NCBI RefSeq assembly: GCF_003857035.1
Contig: NZ_QGSY01000216.1
Location: 1-42,100, forward strand
Length of the DNA: 42,100 bases
Reading direction: 5' to 3'
Source: Micromonospora arida
Lineage (GTDB): Bacteria > Actinomycetota > Actinomycetes > Mycobacteriales > Micromonosporaceae
Part shown: positions 22,420-30,788 of the stretch, piece after piece
How the letters are laid out: each line of letters starts with the position of its first letter
Position numbering within the stretch: position 1 is the stretch's first letter
Program-made: the position numbers and the translations under genes
Notes under the pieces: model-generated
What the model saw: the letters and a program-made list of their open reading frames with translations, nothing else
Told to the model about the DNA's origin: nothing
Database searches by the model: none

Positions 22420-23388
22420 ATGACCACCGCAACGCCCACCGTCGCCGCCGGCACCCAGAAGACCGACGGCACCCCGACCACCACGGCCGGCCGGGTCCGC
22501 AAGCGGTTGAACAGCCGCACCGCGACGCTCGTCTCGATCGTCATCGCGGTGGTCTGGACCATCCCGACCTTCGGCCTGCTCGTCTCCTCCCTCCGACCGG
22601 AGGACGAGATCAAGACCACCGGCTGGTGGACCTCGTTCACCAACCCGCAGTTCACCTTCGAGAACTACGAGCAGGTCCTGTTCGGGCGTTCGTCGTCCTC
22701 CGGGCAGCTCGCCGGTTCCTTCATCAACTCGCTGGCGATCACCATCCCGTCGGTGCTCTTCCCGCTCGCCTTCGCGTGCCTCGCCGCGTACGCGCTGGCG
22801 TGGATCAACTTCCGCGGCCGGGACTGGGTCTACATCGCGATCTTCGCGTTGCAGATCGTGCCGTTGCAGATGGCCCTGGTGCCGCTGCTGAGGTTCTTCT
22901 CCACCGGGGTCAGCCTCGGCGGCGTCACCCTGATGCCGGCCTGGGACCTGGTCGACGAGCAGAAGTTCGCCCAGGTGTGGTTCGCCCACACCTGCTTCGC
23001 GCTTCCGTTCGCCGTGTTCCTGCTGCACAACTTCATCTCGCAACTGCCGGGGGACCTGATGGAGGCGGCCCGGGTCGACGGGGCCACCCACCCGAAGATC
23101 TTCCGCACCATCGTGCTGCCGCTGATCACCCCAGCGCTGGCGGCGTTCGGCATCTTCCAGTTCCTCTGGGTCTGGAACGACCTGCTGGTGGCGCTGATCT
23201 TCGCGGGCGGCGGCGATGAGACCGCCCCGCTGACCGTCCGGCTCGCCGAGATGGCCGGCACCCGAGGCAACGAGTGGCAGCGCCTCACCGCCGGTGCGTT
23301 CGTCAGCATCGTCGTACCGCTCATCGTGTTCCTGTCCCTGCAGCGTTTCTTCGTGCGAGGTCTGCTCGCCGGCAGCGTCAAGGGCTGA
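22420..23388 (+). CDS. Sugar ABC transporter permease (MalG/AglG type)
   Basis: 322 residues. Cytoplasmic N-terminus of about 35 residues rich in Thr/Pro/Gly, then six membrane helices. EAA loop reads LMEAARVDGATHPKIFRTIV near residue 212. The start is 1 bp beyond the stop of the preceding permease, so translation is coupled. Forms the membrane channel with the previous permease; imports alpha-glucosides by inference from the flanking regulator and glucosidase. Confidence 0.94.
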   Translation: MTTATPTVAAGTQKTDGTPTTTAGRVRKRLNSRTATLVSIVIAVVWTIPTFGLLVSSLRPEDEIKTTGWWTSFTNPQFTFENYEQVLFGRSSSSGQLAGSFINSLAITIPSVLFPLAFACLAAYALAWINFRGRDWVYIAIFALQIVPLQMALVPLLRFFSTGVSLGGVTLMPAWDLVDEQKFAQVWFAHTCFALPFAVFLLHNFISQLPGDLMEAARVDGATHPKIFRTIVLPLITPALAAFGIFQFLWVWNDLLVALIFAGGGDETAPLTVRLAEMAGTRGNEWQRLTAGAFVSIVVPLIVFLSLQRFFVRGLLAGSVKG

Positions 23389-23393
23389 CCCGC

Positions 23394-23433
23394 GCGTCCG
23401 CCGCCGCCTGGCCCCTCGGGCGGCGGCGGACGC
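23394..23433 (+). terminator. Terminator-like hairpin, 15-bp stem, before the LacI gene
   Basis: GCGTCCGCCGCCGCC (23394-23408) is the exact inverse complement of 23419-23433 with a 10-nt loop. It lies between the second permease and the regulator gene and may partly separate their transcription. Confidence 0.75.
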
Positions 23434-23457
23434 TCCGGGCACCGAGCGGGGGAAACC

Positions 23458-24504
23458 GTGACGAGGATCGATGATGTGGCCCGGCTGGCCGGCGTGTCCA
23501 CGGCCACCGTCTCGCGGGCGCTGCGCGGACTACCGACGGTCTCGGCCGCCACCCGACGCCGGGTACTCGCCGCCGCCGAGCAACTCGACTACGAGGTCTC
23601 ACCGAGCGCGTCCCGGCTCGCCGGCGGCCGGACCGGCACGGTCGCCGTGGTGGTCCCCCGGATCACCCGCTGGTTCTTCAGCACCGTCGTCGAGGCGGTC
23701 GAGGAGTACCTCCACCAGTCCGGCTACGACCTGCTGCTCTACAACCTGGGCGGCCGGGAGCAGGTCCGCCAGCGGGTCCTGCGTACGGCCAACCTGCACA
23801 AGCGGGTGGACGCCATGATGCTGGTCGCCACGCCCCTGCGCCCGGCCGACCTGACCGCGCTGGCCACACTGGAACTGCCCGGCGTCACCATCAGCTCGGG
23901 CAGCAGGGTGCCCAACTGGCCGTGCGTACGCATCGACGACGTGGCGGCCGCGCGGGTCGCGACCAAGCATCTGATCGACCTCGGCCATCACCGGATCGCC
24001 CACATCTCCGGCGACCCGGACGACGAGTTGGCCTTCACCACCCACCTCGACCGACGTCGGGGTTACCAGGCGGCGCTGCGCTCCGCCGGCCTGCGACCCG
24101 ACCCCACCCTGGACATCGAGTCCACCTTCACCATCGACGGCGGCAACCGGGCCACCGCCGAGCTGCTGGCCCGCGGCGAGCCACCGACCGCGATCGTCGC
24201 CGCCTGCGACGAGATGGCGATGGGCGCGATGACCGCCCTGCGCGACGTCGGACTGCGGGTGCCGCAGGACGTCAGCGTGGTCGGCATCGACGACCACGAC
24301 CTGGCCGGTGTGCTCGGGCTCAGCACTGTCGCCCAGCCCGCCGCCGAGCAGGGCCGGCTGGCCGCCCAGATGCTGCTCGACCCGCTCGGGGCCCGACCGC
24401 CGGGCCCCATCGTCAGTCAGCGGCGCGCCGGTTGCGACACTCCGGTGGTCCTGCCCACTCGGTTGGTGGTCCGGGATTCGACCGCACCGCCCCGGGCACA
24501 CTGA
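23458..24504 (+). CDS. LacI family transcriptional regulator
   Basis: 348 residues. N-terminal LacI helix-turn-helix TRIDDVARLAGVSTATVSRA with hinge helix (residues 50-60, SPSASRLAGG), then a periplasmic-binding-like effector domain with VVVPRITRWFFSTVVEAVEE and the C-terminal core VSVVGIDDHDLAGVLGLSTV. Presumably represses the upstream transporter genes through the operator at 19872-19885 and is released by an alpha-glucoside. GTG 23458 follows AGCGGGGGAAA. The stop is in frame with the following glucosidase, 30 bp before its CTG start. Confidence 0.94.
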   Translation: MTRIDDVARLAGVSTATVSRALRGLPTVSAATRRRVLAAAEQLDYEVSPSASRLAGGRTGTVAVVVPRITRWFFSTVVEAVEEYLHQSGYDLLLYNLGGREQVRQRVLRTANLHKRVDAMMLVATPLRPADLTALATLELPGVTISSGSRVPNWPCVRIDDVAAARVATKHLIDLGHHRIAHISGDPDDELAFTTHLDRRRGYQAALRSAGLRPDPTLDIESTFTIDGGNRATAELLARGEPPTAIVAACDEMAMGAMTALRDVGLRVPQDVSVVGIDDHDLAGVLGLSTVAQPAAEQGRLAAQMLLDPLGARPPGPIVSQRRAGCDTPVVLPTRLVVRDSTAPPRAH

Positions 24505-24534
24505 AATCCAAACACCGCAACACGGGAGACGACC

Positions 24535-26208
24535 CTGAACACCGACCCGACGCAGCAGACCCCCTCCGGTCACCCGGCCACCGGCTGGTGGACCGAGGCC
24601 GCCATCTACCAGATCTACCCCCGCTCGTTCGCCGACTCGGACGGGGACGGAATCGGTGACCTGCCCGGCATCACCGCCCGCCTGGACCACCTGGTCGAGC
24701 TGGGCGTGGACGCGGTGTGGCTCTCTCCCTTCTACCCCTCGCCGCAGGCCGACGCCGGCTACGACGTGGCCGACTACCGCGACATCGACCCGCTGTTCGG
24801 CACCCTCGCCGACGCGGACAAGTTGATCGCCGAGGCCCGGTCCCGCAACCTGCGGGTGATCGTCGACCTGGTCCCGAACCACACCTCCTCGGCGCATCGC
24901 TGGTTCCAGGCCGCGCTGCCGGCCGCGCCCGGCAGCGCGGAGCGGTCGCGGTACATCTTCCGGGACGGCCGTGGTCCGACCGGCGACCAGCCGCCGAACG
25001 ACTGGCAGAGCGTCTTCGGTGGCCCGGCCTGGACCCGGACGGTCGACGCCGACGGACAGCCCGGCCAGTGGTACCTGCACCTGTTCGACACCGGGCAGCC
25101 CGACCTCAACTGGGACAACCCGGAGGTGCACGCGGAGTTCCTGGACGTGCTGCGCTTCTGGCTGGACCGCGGCGTGGACGGCTTCCGGGTCGACGTGGCG
25201 CACGGCCTCATCAAGCAGGCCGACCTGGCCGACTGGCAGGAACCGCAGGAGATCCTCTCCGGCAACGAGATCGACAAGCCCCGCCCGCCGATGTGGGACC
25301 AGGACGGCGTGCACGAGATCTACCGGCAGTGGCGGCAGGTCCTGGACAGCTACCCCGGCGAGCGGGTGCTGGTCGCCGAGGCCTGGGTGGAACCGGCCGA
25401 GCGGCTGGCCCGCTACGTCCGCCCGGACGAGATGCACCAGGCGTTCAACTTCGAGTACCTGCTCGCCTCGTGGAGCGCACCGGCCCAGTACGCGGTGATC
25501 ACCCGTTCGTTGGAGGCGACCGACTCGGTCGGCGCGCCGACCACCTGGGTGCTGTCCAACCACGACGTGGTGCGGCACGCCTCCCGGCTCGGCCTGCCGG
25601 TCGGCACCGTACGCCCCAACGGCATCGGCATCGGCGACCCGCAGCCGGACGCCGCCCTCGGTCTGCGCCGGGCCCGGGCGGCCACCCTGCTGATGCTGGC
25701 GCTGCCCGGCTCGGCGTACCTCTACCAGGGTGAGGAGCTGGGGCTGCCCGAGCACACCACCATGCCCGACGAGGCCCGGCAGGACCCGACCTGGGCCCGC
25801 AGTGGGCACACCCAGCGCGGCCGGGACGGCTGCCGGGTGCCGATCCCGTGGGAGGCCGACGCCCCGTCGTACGGCTTCGGGCCGACCGACGCGAGCTGGT
25901 TGCCGCAGCCTGCCCTCTGGGCGGAGTACGCGCTGGACCGCCAACGCGACGTGCCCGGTTCCACGTACGAGCTGTACCGCACGGCGTTGCGGTTGCGCCG
26001 CTCACACGGTCTGGGTCGCGGCACCCTGGAGTGGTTGTCCTCCGGCGACGAGGTGCTGAGCTTCCGCAACGGTGAGCTGACCGTGCTGACCAACTTCGGT
26101 GCCGCCCCGGTGCCGCTGCCGGCCGGTGCCGAGGTGCTCGCCGCCAGCGCGCCCCTGGACGACGACGGCGCGGTCCCGGCCGACGTGACCGTCTGGCTGC
26201 GAGGCTGA
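24535..26208 (+). CDS. GH13 family alpha-glucosidase, apparent CTG start
   Basis: Cleaves alpha-glucosidic bonds in imported oligosaccharides in the cytoplasm. From CTG 24535 it is 557 residues, the usual length of oligo-1,6-glucosidase/alpha-glucosidase enzymes. Catalytic residues: nucleophile D220 (GFRVDVAHG), acid/base E282 (VLVAEAWVEP), and D344 (LSNHDV). The (beta/alpha)8 barrel begins with AAIYQIYPRSFADSDGDGIG at residue 22, which lies upstream of the first ATG/GTG/TTG in frame (GTG 24706). Only CTG 24535, with GGGAG 6 nt upstream, yields a complete domain. Ends in a strong terminator. Belongs with the transporter and LacI genes as an alpha-glucoside utilisation operon. Confidence 0.93.
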   Translation: MNTDPTQQTPSGHPATGWWTEAAIYQIYPRSFADSDGDGIGDLPGITARLDHLVELGVDAVWLSPFYPSPQADAGYDVADYRDIDPLFGTLADADKLIAEARSRNLRVIVDLVPNHTSSAHRWFQAALPAAPGSAERSRYIFRDGRGPTGDQPPNDWQSVFGGPAWTRTVDADGQPGQWYLHLFDTGQPDLNWDNPEVHAEFLDVLRFWLDRGVDGFRVDVAHGLIKQADLADWQEPQEILSGNEIDKPRPPMWDQDGVHEIYRQWRQVLDSYPGERVLVAEAWVEPAERLARYVRPDEMHQAFNFEYLLASWSAPAQYAVITRSLEATDSVGAPTTWVLSNHDVVRHASRLGLPVGTVRPNGIGIGDPQPDAALGLRRARAATLLMLALPGSAYLYQGEELGLPEHTTMPDEARQDPTWARSGHTQRGRDGCRVPIPWEADAPSYGFGPTDASWLPQPALWAEYALDRQRDVPGSTYELYRTALRLRRSHGLGRGTLEWLSSGDEVLSFRNGELTVLTNFGAAPVPLPAGAEVLAASAPLDDDGAVPADVTVWLRG

Positions 26209-26212
26209 TCTC

Positions 26213-26265
26213 GCACCGACCGGCCCGCCCCGCCGAGCGGTACTCGCGGGCGGGCCGGTCGGTGC
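26213..26265. terminator. Terminator, 18-bp stem
   Basis: GCACCGACCGGCCCGCCC (26213-26230) is exactly complementary to 26248-26265, loop 17 nt, just after the GH13 stop. Confidence 0.85.
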
Positions 26266-26357
26266 GGGGCGGCCCGCTGTGGAGCTGATGTCGTCAACGA
26301 TTCACGCCCCGCGCCCGCGGGCCGTGCCCGCGGGCCGTGCCCCGCACCGCCCGCACC

Positions 26358-26439
26358 CTCGAGATCGCGCTACTTCCAGGATGTAGTGGCCTCGGCCCGC
26401 CGGAAGGCAACTAGAACCAGGAAGTAGCGCGATCTTGAG
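26358..26439. repeat. 20-bp inverted repeat, one mismatch
   Basis: CTCGAGATCGCGCTACTTCC (26358-26377) recurs in inverse at 26420-26439 with one mismatch; the similarity decays but continues inward for about 15 nt. The loop of about 42 nt is long. A member of the long intergenic palindromes in this window. Confidence 0.8.
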
Positions 26440-26443
26440 GCGT

Positions 26444-26548
26444 GCACGGCGCGGGGCGCGGGCAGCACGGCGCGGGGCGCGGGCAACGCAGCGCGGGGCG
26501 CGGGCAACGCAGCGCGGGGCGCGGGCAACGCAGCGCGGGCGCGGCGCA
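26444..26548. repeat. 21-bp tandem repeat, four units plus a degenerate fifth
   Basis: Units start at 26444, 26465, 26486 and 26507. The first two are identical (GCACGGCGCGGGGCGCGGGC core) as are the next two (ACGCAGCGCGGGGCGCGGGC core); 26528-26548 is a decayed copy. The core GCGCGGGGCGCGGGC also occurs in inverse before the neighbouring inverted repeat. The 21-bp period keeps an open frame on both strands, which creates spurious ORFs. Confidence 0.85.
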
Positions 26549-26558
26549 GCTCGGCGCG

Positions 26559-27992
26559 TCAGAGGCGGTCGGCTCGGGTGTGTAGCAGGTCGTGCACGTT
26601 GTCGATGTCCGCCGGTGAGGTCCGCGAGGCGAGCCAGTACATGACACCGGTCGGGATGAAGAAAAGCTGGAACGCGGCCAGCCCGACGGCGAAGTTCAGC
26701 GGTGGCGGGAATGCCGCTCGCAGCGCCTGGAAGGCCACCCCGACCAGCCCGTTGCCGGCCGCGCGACCGACCCCGTTGACCAGGTTGCCCAGGCTGTAGA
26801 CCGTGCCCCGGTGCTCCGGCGGGTTGACGTCGGCGATCAGCGCGAACCAGTTCGGCGAGTTCGCCGACGTCAACGCGAGCGCCACGATCGCGGTGAGCAG
26901 GCTCAGCCCGACCGACGGCTCGGTGAAGACACTGGTCAGCACCGCACCGATCACCGCGCCGCCGCTCGCGCCGTCCGGCACGTCGATGGTCACCGGAACG
27001 AAGAACAACACCAGGTAGAACGGCAGCGCGGCGAGGATGCCGATCGAGGCGACGAGTGCCCGCCCTCGTGGGGTACGCCGTTGCACGGCGTCACCGATCA
27101 GCCCGCCCACGATGGACAGCACCCCACCGAGCTGGAACAGGGTGGCGAAGACGCTGCCCACCACCACGGCGGTCGACGTGGAGTAGCCCTGGGCCTCGGC
27201 CCGTTCGGCGAAGAGCACCGGCAGCCAGACCAACGAGCCGAACGCGGCCTGCGCGGTCAGACCCTGCAGGATCAGCCACCTGTTGGTCCGCCGGGCCAGG
27301 ATGCGCGGCAGGTCGGCGCGGCTGATCCGGTAGTCGTACTCGGCGCCGGCGTCCAACCTGCCGGCCAGTTCCGGCTCGCTCTGGCCACGCCGGATGTCGT
27401 ACGTGAACAGGTAGGCCAGGGTGGCGACCAGGCCGACGCCGGTCAACAGCAGGAACGGCCGACGCCAGTCGGCCGCCCCGAGCAGCCCGCCGACGAGGGT
27501 GCCCGCCAGGGTGCCGACCCCCTGGGAGAGCCCCCAGAAGCTCATCACCAGCCCGCGCCGGGTCGGTGAGATCAGGTCGGTGACCACGGAGAAGCCCACC
27601 GAGCCGACCGCGCCGAGGCCGACCGCCGCGACCAGTTGCGCGGCCAGGAACGTCAGGTAGCCGCCGGCGAGCGCGCTACCGCCGGTGCCGGCCGCCCAGA
27701 GCAGTGTGCCCACCATGAGCAGCGGTTTGCGGTTCGTGCGGTCCCCGACGTACGCCCAGCCGACCGCCGCCACCGCGCTGACCAGGAAGCTGACCGCGGT
27801 GACCACGCCGAGCAGCCGACCGGACACCTCGAACGCGTCGGAGATCGGGCCGTACAGCGGGGGGACCAGCCCGATCGCCACGTTGTCCAGCGAGGCGAGC
27901 AGCACGAACACCACGACGCTGTACAACCGGTGCGCCCGCCCACCGCCCCGAGCGTGCGGGCGCAGGCCGCGCCCGCCACTGGTCACCGTCAT
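26559..27992 (-). CDS. MFS transporter
   Basis: 477 residues from ATG 27992, with 12 predicted membrane helices. The MFS loop 2-3 motif appears as GWAYVGDRTNRKPLLMVGTL near residue 75. The helix-6/7 loop is about 55 residues and includes YDIRRGQSEPELAGRLDAGA. Substrate not predictable; the adjacent xylAB genes suggest a sugar but a strong hairpin at 28031-28072 separates them. A longer frame from GTG 28029-28031 would begin inside that hairpin and is less likely. A Gly/Arg-rich N-terminal stretch precedes the first helix. Confidence 0.88.
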   Translation of the reverse strand: MTVTSGGRGLRPHARGGGRAHRLYSVVVFVLLASLDNVAIGLVPPLYGPISDAFEVSGRLLGVVTAVSFLVSAVAAVGWAYVGDRTNRKPLLMVGTLLWAAGTGGSALAGGYLTFLAAQLVAAVGLGAVGSVGFSVVTDLISPTRRGLVMSFWGLSQGVGTLAGTLVGGLLGAADWRRPFLLLTGVGLVATLAYLFTYDIRRGQSEPELAGRLDAGAEYDYRISRADLPRILARRTNRWLILQGLTAQAAFGSLVWLPVLFAERAEAQGYSTSTAVVVGSVFATLFQLGGVLSIVGGLIGDAVQRRTPRGRALVASIGILAALPFYLVLFFVPVTIDVPDGASGGAVIGAVLTSVFTEPSVGLSLLTAIVALALTSANSPNWFALIADVNPPEHRGTVYSLGNLVNGVGRAAGNGLVGVAFQALRAAFPPPLNFAVGLAAFQLFFIPTGVMYWLASRTSPADIDNVHDLLHTRADRL

Positions 27993-28030
27993 GACCGGCA
28001 GCCAACCAGACCGCGCAAAGGAGGTCGTCA

Positions 28031-28072
28031 CGCGGGTGGGTGCCGGTCACCGTCGACCGGCACCCACCCGCG
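28031..28072 (-). terminator. Terminator after xylB, 18-bp stem
   Basis: CGCGGGTGGGTGCCGGTC (28031-28048) is exactly complementary to 28055-28072 with a 6-nt loop. Just below the xylB stop on the minus strand. Confidence 0.88.
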
Positions 28073-28085
28073 TCGATCCCGACGG

Positions 28086-29513
28086 TCAGCGCCGGTCGAG
28101 CACCAACCCGCGCGCCGCGGCGTACTGGTCGCGGACGGCGGGGACGGCCGCCGCCGCGTACTCCTCGGTGCCCTCTACCGCCCAGACCGGCGGCGCGGCG
28201 CCACCCAGGGCGACCCAGGCGGCCTGGCGGGCGGCGCCGTCGGCGACGTACTCCCCGGCTGGCGGGACGACGACCGGGCAGCCGAAGACCTGCGGGGCGA
28301 TCTGACGCACGGCGGCCGACCGGGCCCCGCCGCCGACCAGGATGACCCGGCGGGCGGTGGCACCCTGCGCGGTCAACGCGTCCAGTCCGTCGGCGAGCGC
28401 GCAGAGCATGCCCTCGACGGCGGCCCGAGCAAGGTGCGCGGGGGTCGACGTGCGCAGGGTCAGGCCGTGCACGGCACCAGTGGCGAGCGGTCGGTTCGGC
28501 GTCCGCTCACCCTCCAGGTAGGGCACCATGACCAGCCCGTCCGCACCGGCTGGCGCGGAGAGCGCCAGCTCGGCCAGCTCGTCCAGGTTGACGCCGAGCA
28601 TCGTGGCGGCAGCGTCCAGCACCCGGGCAGCGTTGAGCGTGGCGACCAGCGGCAGGAAACGGCCGGACGCGTCGGCGAAGCCCGCGACGGCCCCGCTCTC
28701 GTCGGCGGCCGGCACGTCGGCGACGCTGAACACGGTGCCGGACGTGCCGATCGAGACGACCACGTCACCCGGGCCGGCGCCGACGCCCAGCGCGGCGGCG
28801 GCGTTGTCCCCGGTGCCCGCGCCGAGCAGCGCGCCGCCCGGCCCGCCGAGGCCGTCGGACAGCTTTCCCGCAGACTCCGCCGGACCAAGCACCTCGGGCA
28901 CCACCAACCGCCGACCGAAGCCCTGCTCCAGCAGGTCCAGCCGGTATTGGCCGGTGGCTGGCGACCAGTAGCTGGTGCCGCTGGCGTCACCCCGGTCGGT
29001 ACGCAGCGCGTCCAACCCTGGTGCGCCGGCCAGCCGCCAGGTCAGCCAGTCGTGTGGCAGGCAGACGGCGGCCACCCGGGCGGCCAGCTCCGGTTCGTGC
29101 CTGGCCAGCCATCGCAGCTTGGTGAGGGTGAAGCTGGCCACCGGAACGCTGCCGGTGGCCTCGGCCCAGAACCGACTCCCGGCCGCGCCGCCGCCGGCCT
29201 CCTCGATGAGGTCGGCGGCGGCGTCGGCGGATCGGGTGTCGTTCCACAGCAGCGCCGGGCGGACCACCCGGCCGTCCTCGTCGAGACACACCATGCCGTG
29301 CTGCTGGCCGGCGACGGAGATCGCCGCCACGTCGGCCAACCCGCCGGCCTGGTCGGCGGCGCTACGTAGCGCCTGCCACCAGGCTTCCGGGGCGACCTCC
29401 GTGCCGTCCGGGTGCGGTGCCCGGCCCTGCCGGAGCAGGGCGCCGGTCTCCGCCTCCCGGATCACCACCTTGCAGGACTGGGTGGACGAGTCAACGCCTG
29501 CGACCAACGGCAT
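28086..29513 (-). CDS. xylB: Xylulokinase
   Basis: Phosphorylates D-xylulose to xylulose 5-phosphate. 475 residues, FGGY kinase family: N-terminal [20 protein letters not shown] (phosphate 1 loop), substrate-binding [20 protein letters not shown], and the C-terminal ATP-binding segment [23 protein letters not shown] 29513 is 9 bp beyond the xylA stop, so the two are cotranscribed. Ended by the hairpin at 28031-28072. Pairing with xylA and a ROK regulator fixes the assignment. Confidence 0.95.
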   Translation of the reverse strand: MPLVAGVDSSTQSCKVVIREAETGALLRQGRAPHPDGTEVAPEAWWQALRSAADQAGGLADVAAISVAGQQHGMVCLDEDGRVVRPALLWNDTRSADAAADLIEEAGGGAAGSRFWAEATGSVPVASFTLTKLRWLARHEPELAARVAAVCLPHDWLTWRLAGAPGLDALRTDRGDASGTSYWSPATGQYRLDLLEQGFGRRLVVPEVLGPAESAGKLSDGLGGPGGALLGAGTGDNAAAALGVGAGPGDVVVSIGTSGTVFSVADVPAADESGAVAGFADASGRFLPLVATLNAARVLDAAATMLGVNLDELAELALSAPAGADGLVMVPYLEGERTPNRPLATGAVHGLTLRTSTPAHLARAAVEGMLCALADGLDALTAQGATARRVILVGGGARSAAVRQIAPQVFGCPVVVPPAGEYVADGAARQAAWVALGGAAPPVWAVEGTEEYAAAAVPAVRDQYAAARGLVLDRR

Positions 29514-29522
29514 GGCGGGGCC

Positions 29523-30710
29523 TCAGCGGGCGCCGAGCAGGTGCTCGACGGCGAGCTGGTTGAGCCGGACGAAGGCGAAGCCCCGGGCGGCCACCGCGTC
29601 CACGTCGACGTCCTCGAACGCGGAGCGGTCGGCCAGGATCTCCTCGTAGCCCTCGCCGTCGCCGAGCGTCGGCGTGCTCAGCTCGCCGACCTTGCTGGCG
29701 GCGAGCGCCTCGACCACCTCGGGGTCGGCGCGGAACGCCGCCGCCCGCTCCTTGAGCAGCAGGTAGGTGCTCATGTTGGCCGCCGCGGAGGCCCACACCC
29801 CCTCCATGTCCTCGGTGCGGGACGGCTTGTAGTCGAAGTGCCGGGGGCCGTCGTAGGCCGGCCCGCCGTTGGGGCCGCCGTTCTCCAGGAGGTCCACCAG
29901 GGCGAACGCGTTCATCAGGTCACCGTGGCCGAAGACCAGGTCCTGGTCGTACTTGATGCCGCGCTGGCCGTTGAGGTCCAGGTGGAACAGCTTGCCCTGC
30001 CACAGCGCCTGGGCGATGCCGTGGGCGTAGTTGAGCCCGGCCATCTGCTCGTGGCCGACCTCCGGGTTGAGGCCGACCAGCTCCGGGTGGGCCAGCTGGG
30101 AGATGAAACCGAGCGCGTGCCCGATGGTCGGCAGCAGGATGTCGCCGCGCGGCTCGTTGGGCTTGGGCTCCAGGGCGAACCGCAGGTTGTAGCCCTTGTC
30201 GATGGAGTACTGGGTGAGCAGGTCCACGGCCTCGCGGTAGCGGTCCAGCGCGGCCCGGACGTCCTTGGCGAGGTCGTACTCGGAGCCCTCGCGGCCACCC
30301 CACATGACGAAGGTGCTGGCGCCCAGCTCGGCGGCCAGGTCGACCTGACGCAGCACCTTGCGCAGCGCGTACCGGCGGACGTCGCGGTCGTTGCTGGTGA
30401 AGCCACCGTCCTTGAAGATCGGGTGGGTGAAGAGGTTGGTGGTGACCATGGGCACCACCAGGCCGGTCTCGTCGAGGGCCTTGCGGAACCGGGCGATGTG
30501 CTGGTCACGGGTGGCCGCGTCGACGCCGAACGGGATCAGGTCGTCGTCGTGGAAGGTGATGCCGTACGCGCCCAGCTCGGCGAGCCGGTGGACTGCCTCG
30601 ACCGCGTCGAGCTCGGGACGGGTGGCGTCACCGAACGGGTCGCGGGCCTGCCAGCCCACGGTCCAGAGCCCGAAGGAGAACTTGTCGGCGGGGGTGGGAC
30701 GGGGTGCCAT
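29523..30710 (-). CDS. xylA: Xylose isomerase
   Basis: Converts D-xylose to D-xylulose. 395 residues, the compact class I form of actinobacteria (Streptomyces/Actinoplanes glucose isomerase type). Motifs: [18 protein letters not shown], the catalytic His in [25 protein letters not shown], the metal ligands in [14 protein letters not shown] and [14 protein letters not shown], and [23 protein letters not shown] 30710 is preferred: GGAGG lies 6 nt upstream, while the TTG at 30716 has none. Divergent from the ROK gene across an AT-rich control region. Confidence 0.97.
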   Translation of the reverse strand: MAPRPTPADKFSFGLWTVGWQARDPFGDATRPELDAVEAVHRLAELGAYGITFHDDDLIPFGVDAATRDQHIARFRKALDETGLVVPMVTTNLFTHPIFKDGGFTSNDRDVRRYALRKVLRQVDLAAELGASTFVMWGGREGSEYDLAKDVRAALDRYREAVDLLTQYSIDKGYNLRFALEPKPNEPRGDILLPTIGHALGFISQLAHPELVGLNPEVGHEQMAGLNYAHGIAQALWQGKLFHLDLNGQRGIKYDQDLVFGHGDLMNAFALVDLLENGGPNGGPAYDGPRHFDYKPSRTEDMEGVWASAAANMSTYLLLKERAAAFRADPEVVEALAASKVGELSTPTLGDGEGYEEILADRSAFEDVDVDAVAARGFAFVRLNQLAVEHLLGAR

Positions 30711-30734
30711 GAGCAACCTCCGGGGTGGTGTTGT

Positions 30735-30775
30735 CCTCTATTTGTTCAGCGATTGAATTATTTGCCCACCCTATG
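30735..30775. promoter_or_regulatory. AT-rich divergent control region of xylA and the ROK gene
   Basis: The 78-bp gap between divergent starts contains the most AT-rich short stretch nearby, with TTCA-GCGAT-TGAA (30745-30757) as a possible core operator for the ROK/XylR regulator, plus TATGGC (30772-30777) as a weak -10 for it. The half-sites are short, so this is a proposal. Confidence 0.45.
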
Positions 30776-30788
30776 GCACTGTCAAGGG

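Larger units (their letters stand above)
26209..26558. other. 350-bp convergent intergenic region made of repeats
   Basis: Between the GH13 stop and the MFS stop. It holds an 18-bp-stem terminator, two tandem copies of CCCGCGGGCCGTG (26314-26339), a 20-bp inverted repeat (26358-26439) and a 21-bp tandem array (26444-26548). No coding frame is supported. Confidence 0.75.

Noticed and set aside
26358..26548. CRISPR array
   Set aside because: The repeats are directly adjacent with no spacers, and no cas genes are nearby.
26411..26647. An apparent protein with a repeated seven-residue Pro-Ala-Leu-Arg-Cys-Pro-Arg unit
   Set aside because: It is the translation of the 21-bp tandem DNA repeat, whose length is a multiple of three; no ribosome-binding site or homology supports it.
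27993..28031. GTG start for the MFS gene at 28029-28031
   Set aside because: It would start inside the xylB terminator stem with no ribosome-binding site; ATG 27992 is simpler, although the choice is not certain.
29412..30788. A long plus-strand frame leading into the ROK regulator (total 871 codons)
   Set aside because: The first 459 codons are antisense to xylA and xylB. The regulator starts at GTG 30789, where homology begins.
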